Positions 6,902 through 9,338 of a stretch of DNA of 9,338 nt are shown one piece after another. The notes under the pieces are model-generated. The model did not search any database. It was given only the letters and a program-made list of their open reading frames with translations, and was not told the DNA's origin. The stretch comes from BS750m-G62 sp964577175 (lineage in GTDB: Bacteria > Planctomycetota > Phycisphaerae > FEN-1346): contig CAZNYC010000148.1 in NCBI GenBank assembly GCA_964577175.1, positions 1-9,338 on the forward strand. The letters run 5' to 3'. Both the position numbers and the translations under genes were made by a program. Positions within the stretch are counted from its first letter, which is position 1. Each line of letters starts with the position of its first letter.

Positions 6902-7003
6902 CGAGGTGCAGGGGGCCGGGTGACGGCCCGCTGCCGGATTCTCGTCCGGGGCGCGAATGCAGGGGACGGCCGCCGACCGGCGACCGTTGCGGGACCACTC
7001 CAC

Positions 7004-7031
7004 ACCCTACGCATAAACGGGGAGCGGTCAA
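7004..7031 (-). promoter_or_regulatory. Candidate promoter of the PEP-CTERM gene
   Basis: On the minus strand TTGACC (7031-7026) is followed after 16 bp by TAGGGT (7009-7004), within one of the more A/T-rich patches of the spacer (GTTTATGCG). The -35 is good, but the -10 matches only the TA..T positions. It would give a leader of about 110 nt. The prediction is weak. Confidence 0.25.
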
Positions 7032-7282
7032 ATCGGGGCTGCGGCGGGAGGGGGGCCGGGCGCAGGGCGAAGGGGCGGCGGGCCCCGCAAATCGCCCCTG
7101 GCGGGCCGGAAACGGCGATGTCCCGCCCCGGCGCCGGCCGGTCCGGAGCCATCGACCGCCTGGAGATTCTGCCCCCGCCCGTGCGCGCACCCGAGGAGAA
7201 CCGGACGAAAAAGTCCCTGCCCTCGCCGGCCGCTTTGCGGAACCGTGCGACGCCGCGGCACGGGGGCCGCATGGCCGGCGCG

Positions 7283-7383
7283 TTGTCACTCTGAGGCCCG
7301 CTTGCGGACGGAAGAATCTCGCCGTCGCCGTTGCCTTGCCGTGTTTCACACGGCGAGACCCTTCGCATCGTTCAGGGCGACAA
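7283..7383. repeat. Imperfect ~100-bp inverted repeat of a common intergenic type
   Basis: The left end TTGTCACTCTGAG (7283-7295) and the inner part GAAGAATCTCGCCG mirror, with mismatches, the right side CGGCGAGACCCTTCGC...CAGGGCGACAA (7351-7383). The middle has a 7-bp stem GCCGTGT/ACACGGC (7338-7354) with a TTC loop. The pattern TTGTCAxTCTGAG...GAAGAATCTC...GAGACCCTTCGC...GACAA recalls a MITE-like repeat seen between genes in many environmental bacterial genomes. That likeness is from memory and no transposase is nearby. Confidence 0.65.
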
Positions 7384-7416
7384 TCGTGGGATCCGTGCGA
7401 ACCGGGGAAACGTGCG

Positions 7417-7444
7417 GCGCGGTGGGCAGGACTGCCCACCGCGC
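7417..7444 (+). repeat. 28-bp palindromic-arm repeat, copy 5 (13-bp stem)
   Basis: GCGCGGTGGGCAG (7417-7429) and CTGCCCACCGCGC (7432-7444) are perfect inverted repeats separated by two bases. The centre GGCAGGACTGCC differs by one base from the minus-strand centre of copy 2 (GGCAAGACTGCC). It lies five bases before the 12-bp terminal repeat of the next element. Confidence 0.85.
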
Positions 7445-7449
7445 CACGC

Positions 7450-7553
7450 GCCGTTCGAGCCGGGTGCGGGAGCACCCGGATACCTCCATCCGGCGTGGCA
7501 TGTGCCACGGCAGGTTGGTGTGACCCGCCGCTTCCGCGGCGGGCTCGAACGGC
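7450..7553. repeat. 104-bp element bounded by perfect 12-bp terminal inverted repeats
   Basis: GCCGTTCGAGCC (7450-7461) and GGCTCGAACGGC (7542-7553) are exact reverse complements. Between and overlapping them lie three further stems: CCGGGTGC/GCACCCGG (7460-7479, loop GGGA), CGTGGCA/TGCCACG (7494-7509) and CCCGCCGC/GCGGCGGG (7524-7543, loop TTCC). The layout resembles a MITE or REPIN-like non-autonomous element. Its right half equals the repeat at 55-121. It ends five bases from the isomerase stop, so its last stem may also serve as that gene's terminator. Confidence 0.7.
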
Positions 7554-7554
7554 A
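7488..7554 (+). repeat. Dispersed 67-bp hairpin repeat, copy B
   Basis: This is the partner of 55-121, in direct orientation 7433 bp away, with 56 of 67 matches and 34 consecutive identical bases at the right end. Differences in the palindromic part partly compensate: copy A has GGCACGTGCC where copy B has GGCATGTGCC inside a longer CGTGGCA/TGCCACG stem. Confidence 0.8.
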
Positions 7555-7558
7555 TGTC

Positions 7559-9274
7559 CTACCGCCCCGCCAGGCGCACCTTCGTCGCGTTCTCCCCGCC
7601 GTTGAGGTGATACAGCAGGGGCAGGGGGCGGTCGGTGCCCTCGATGAAGGCCGGCCGGGCCTGCCACGGGGCCACGCTCAAGACGCCGGCCAGGTCCATC
7701 CAGTGCTCCAGCCGCGCGGGGGCGAGGTCCCACGTCATATGGAAATGATTCGCCGGCGCGTACTGCTTGTACTCCGGCATGGAGGCGTATGTCGGCACGA
7801 CCCACGTGTGCGGCCAGGTGGGGGTCGAGGTGCTGGCGACGGCCTTCGCCAGGTCCTCGGGCAGGTCCACGGTCCGGGCCTCGTCCCAGACGAGGCTGAA
7901 GCAGCCGCTGACGCGGGAGTAGGCCATCCGGGCGGCGATCCCTTCGATGCCGCCGGGAGAGATGAACGTGACGCTGTTCCCCCCGCCGGGGAAGTAATGG
8001 AGTTCCGCCCCGGGCAGGCACACGCGTTTCATGCAGTCTTCGGGCGAGTCGCCGGGCCGGCCCGCCCAGTCCAGGCTCGCGCTGCCGGAGTTGTCGCCGT
8101 CCACCAGGCCGCGCGCGGCCCAGAGTTCCTCGCCCGTGTACTCGACGCCGAGCGAATCGGCGAGGCGGCGGATCTCCCACGGTTCCCACACCTTGCGGAA
8201 GTCCATGAAGAGCGGCGGGTGCCCGCCCGAGAGCCACGTCATCGCCAGCATCGTCAGCAGGCCCTGCACGTCGGCCTCGGTGGCGAACGGGACGGGCGCC
8301 TTCGGCCCGCGATGGTCGAACGTGGAGTTGAAGAGGCTCTCGGCGGCGTCGCAGATGGGCAGGGGCAGACCGCGGCGGTCGGAGCCCCACTCCAACTGGT
8401 TCATGAACCCGCCGCCGACGGCGTCCACCTCGTCCAGCAGATCGCGCATGATGAGGTACATCGCCAGGCCGCGCTCGAACTTCTCGCTCGCCCCGTCCTG
8501 CGAGAGGTCGAGCCGCTCGCCCAGCGACGTATCGATCCATTTGCGAAGGTCGCGCAGTTCCTGCTTGTCGTACGCCTCCTTCTGGAGCATGTCGGCGAGG
8601 AGTTTCATGTCGAGCCGCGTGATCTCCAGCCCCAGCGCCTGCCGCGTCGCCAGGACGTGCGCCAGGGCCGTTTCCATGCCCATCGAGTCGTGACCGAAGA
8701 CGACCACCCGCCGGCCCACGAGGCCCGCCCGCGTCAGGGCCGCGTAGCACCAGTCCACCAGGGCGTCGACCGTCGAGTCGGCGATCTCGGGCTCGGCCCC
8801 CGTGTCGGACCACGTGCCGACGTTCAGCGCCGCCAGGCGCCCCGACTGGGCCAGGGCCCCGTTCAGGGCGTGGGCGTACACGACGCCGGGCTTCGGCCCC
8901 GAGTTGCCGCACGTGATGGCGAGCGGCACGTCGTCCGGGAAGTGGGCGAGGAGGCTGAGGGTCGTCAGTTGCGGAAACGCCCACGTGTCCGGCACGCAGA
9001 CGAGGGCCCGGACCCCGGCGGCCAGGAACTGCCGGGCCACGCGGTCGGCCTGCGCCTCGCCGTCGATGAGAATATCGGAGTAGACCACGTCCACCGGGGA
9101 GCCGTCCGGCATTCGGACCGCCTCGGCGATGCGGTCGGCCACCATCCGGACGATGTTGGCGGCCCGGACGCGGGCCTCGTCGTCGATCCGCGGGTCGCAC
9201 GGGGCGAACACGCCGAACGTCACGGTGCCCGCCGCGCGCGCGTCTGAATCGTCGAGTCGTCGGGCCTGGGGCAC
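7559..9274 (-). CDS. L-fucose isomerase family protein (FucI-like)
   Basis: The product has 571 residues from the GTG at 9274, close to the 591 of E. coli FucI. No signal peptide is present, so it is cytoplasmic. FucI interconverts L-fucose and L-fuculose using Mn2+. Several blocks match the E. coli protein as I recall it: NSTFD...FATEAD for NSSFD...VATEND, FMDFRKVWEPWEI for FADVRTYWSPEAI, NSGSASLDW for NSGSAALDG, FPGGGNSVTFISPGG for FRGGGYSSRFLTEGG, and PTWPHTW for STWPTTW. The three metal ligands of FucI (E337, D361, H528) correspond to E333, D358 and H510 (PANHFHMT). N-terminal domains 1 and 2 occupy about 15-160 and 160-325, and the C-terminal domain the rest. The N-terminal segment GVFAPCDPRID replaces GIRPVIDGR and loses its first Arg, so the substrate could differ (L-fucose, D-arabinose or a related sugar). 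No kinase, aldolase or transporter gene is in view. The name is firm at family level only. Confidence 0.9.
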   Translation of the reverse strand: MPQARRLDDSDARAAGTVTFGVFAPCDPRIDDEARVRAANIVRMVADRIAEAVRMPDGSPVDVVYSDILIDGEAQADRVARQFLAAGVRALVCVPDTWAFPQLTTLSLLAHFPDDVPLAITCGNSGPKPGVVYAHALNGALAQSGRLAALNVGTWSDTGAEPEIADSTVDALVDWCYAALTRAGLVGRRVVVFGHDSMGMETALAHVLATRQALGLEITRLDMKLLADMLQKEAYDKQELRDLRKWIDTSLGERLDLSQDGASEKFERGLAMYLIMRDLLDEVDAVGGGFMNQLEWGSDRRGLPLPICDAAESLFNSTFDHRGPKAPVPFATEADVQGLLTMLAMTWLSGGHPPLFMDFRKVWEPWEIRRLADSLGVEYTGEELWAARGLVDGDNSGSASLDWAGRPGDSPEDCMKRVCLPGAELHYFPGGGNSVTFISPGGIEGIAARMAYSRVSGCFSLVWDEARTVDLPEDLAKAVASTSTPTWPHTWVVPTYASMPEYKQYAPANHFHMTWDLAPARLEHWMDLAGVLSVAPWQARPAFIEGTDRPLPLLYHLNGGENATKVRLAGR

Positions 9275-9280
9275 GGTGAG

Positions 9281-9288
9281 CCTCCTTT
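9281..9288 (-). promoter_or_regulatory. Ribosome binding site deciding the isomerase GTG start
   Basis: On the minus strand AAAGGAGG is six bases from the GTG at 9274, an almost ideal Shine-Dalgarno. The alternative ATG at 9313 has only a distant AGAGGGA, and its 13 extra residues would be encoded across this ribosome site, so GTG is preferred. Bases 9289-9338 show no clear promoter; it probably lies beyond the window. Confidence 0.8.
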
Positions 9289-9338
9289 GCGATGGTGGGT
9301 GCGAGGGTGCCATGCCGTTTGATTTCCCTCTGCCCTGG

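Larger units (their letters stand above)
6890..7558. other. Long spacer between the isomerase and PEP-CTERM genes
   Basis: This 669-bp gap contains the PEP-CTERM gene's ribosome site and a candidate promoter (7004-7031). It also holds a roughly 100-bp imperfect inverted repeat (7283-7383), a 28-bp repeat (7417-7444) and a compound element with 12-bp terminal inverted repeats (7450-7553). The 67-bp repeat copy B runs up to four bases from the isomerase stop. From about 7035 to 7280 I see only very GC-rich sequence with no gene, hairpin family or regulator that I can support. Confidence 0.65.

Noticed and set aside
6886..7368. Minus-strand open frame of about 160 codons upstream of the PEP-CTERM gene
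   Set aside because: It crosses the PEP-CTERM ribosome site and start and the inverted repeat at 7283-7383, has an Arg/Pro-rich composition, and has no recognisable domain.
6216..9200. Open frame of almost 1000 codons on the minus strand spanning the isomerase, the spacer and part of the PEP-CTERM gene
   Set aside because: It is a frame-shifted shadow of two well-supported genes, has low-complexity Arg/Pro/Gly composition and runs through several repeats.
7331..9247. Long plus-strand open frame opposite the isomerase
   Set aside because: It is antisense to a gene with conserved catalytic residues, and its composition is typical of GC-rich antisense frames.

Overview
The window is GC-rich coding DNA (roughly 70% G+C by eye) with four intact protein genes and three long, repeat-laden intergenic regions. 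Three things point to a member of the Planctomycetota, probably an uncultured one: a secreted multihaem protein related to the alpha subunit of hydrazine synthase (HzsA), a PEP-CTERM surface protein, and a secreted parallel beta-helix protein. No rRNA, tRNA, CRISPR array, transposase or integrase is visible.

Layout, left to right. 1-156: a leader containing one copy of a dispersed hairpin repeat. 157-2238 (+): a secreted right-handed parallel beta-helix protein resembling GH141-type glycoside hydrolases. 2239-2684: a repeat mosaic with one candidate promoter. 2685-5696 (+): a 1003-residue secreted HzsA-related protein with an N-terminal sandwich domain like that of family-4 rhamnogalacturonan lyases, a WD40/TolB-like propeller and three CxxCH haem motifs. 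5697-6025: a hairpin-rich spacer between convergent genes. 6026-6889 (-): a PEP-CTERM surface protein of unknown function. 6890-7558: a long spacer with a promoter candidate and several mobile-looking repeats. 7559-9274 (-): a member of the L-fucose isomerase (FucI) family with all three metal ligands conserved.

Taken together, the beta-helix enzyme, the lyase-type carbohydrate-binding-like domain and the sugar isomerase suggest a polysaccharide-handling neighbourhood. The glycan would be cut and bound outside the cell and a deoxy-sugar or pentose isomerised inside. This is inference: the genes are not in one operon (two on each strand, all with large gaps). The HzsA-related protein is unlikely to make hydrazine, because no hzsB/hzsC partner is present and the residue four positions after its first CxxCH histidine is not Tyr.

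The most distinctive non-coding feature is a 28-bp repeat with arms GCGCGGTG and CACCGCGC around a 12-nt centre. It occurs five times at constant length, always between genes. A second, 67-bp hairpin repeat flanks the gene cluster at both ends.
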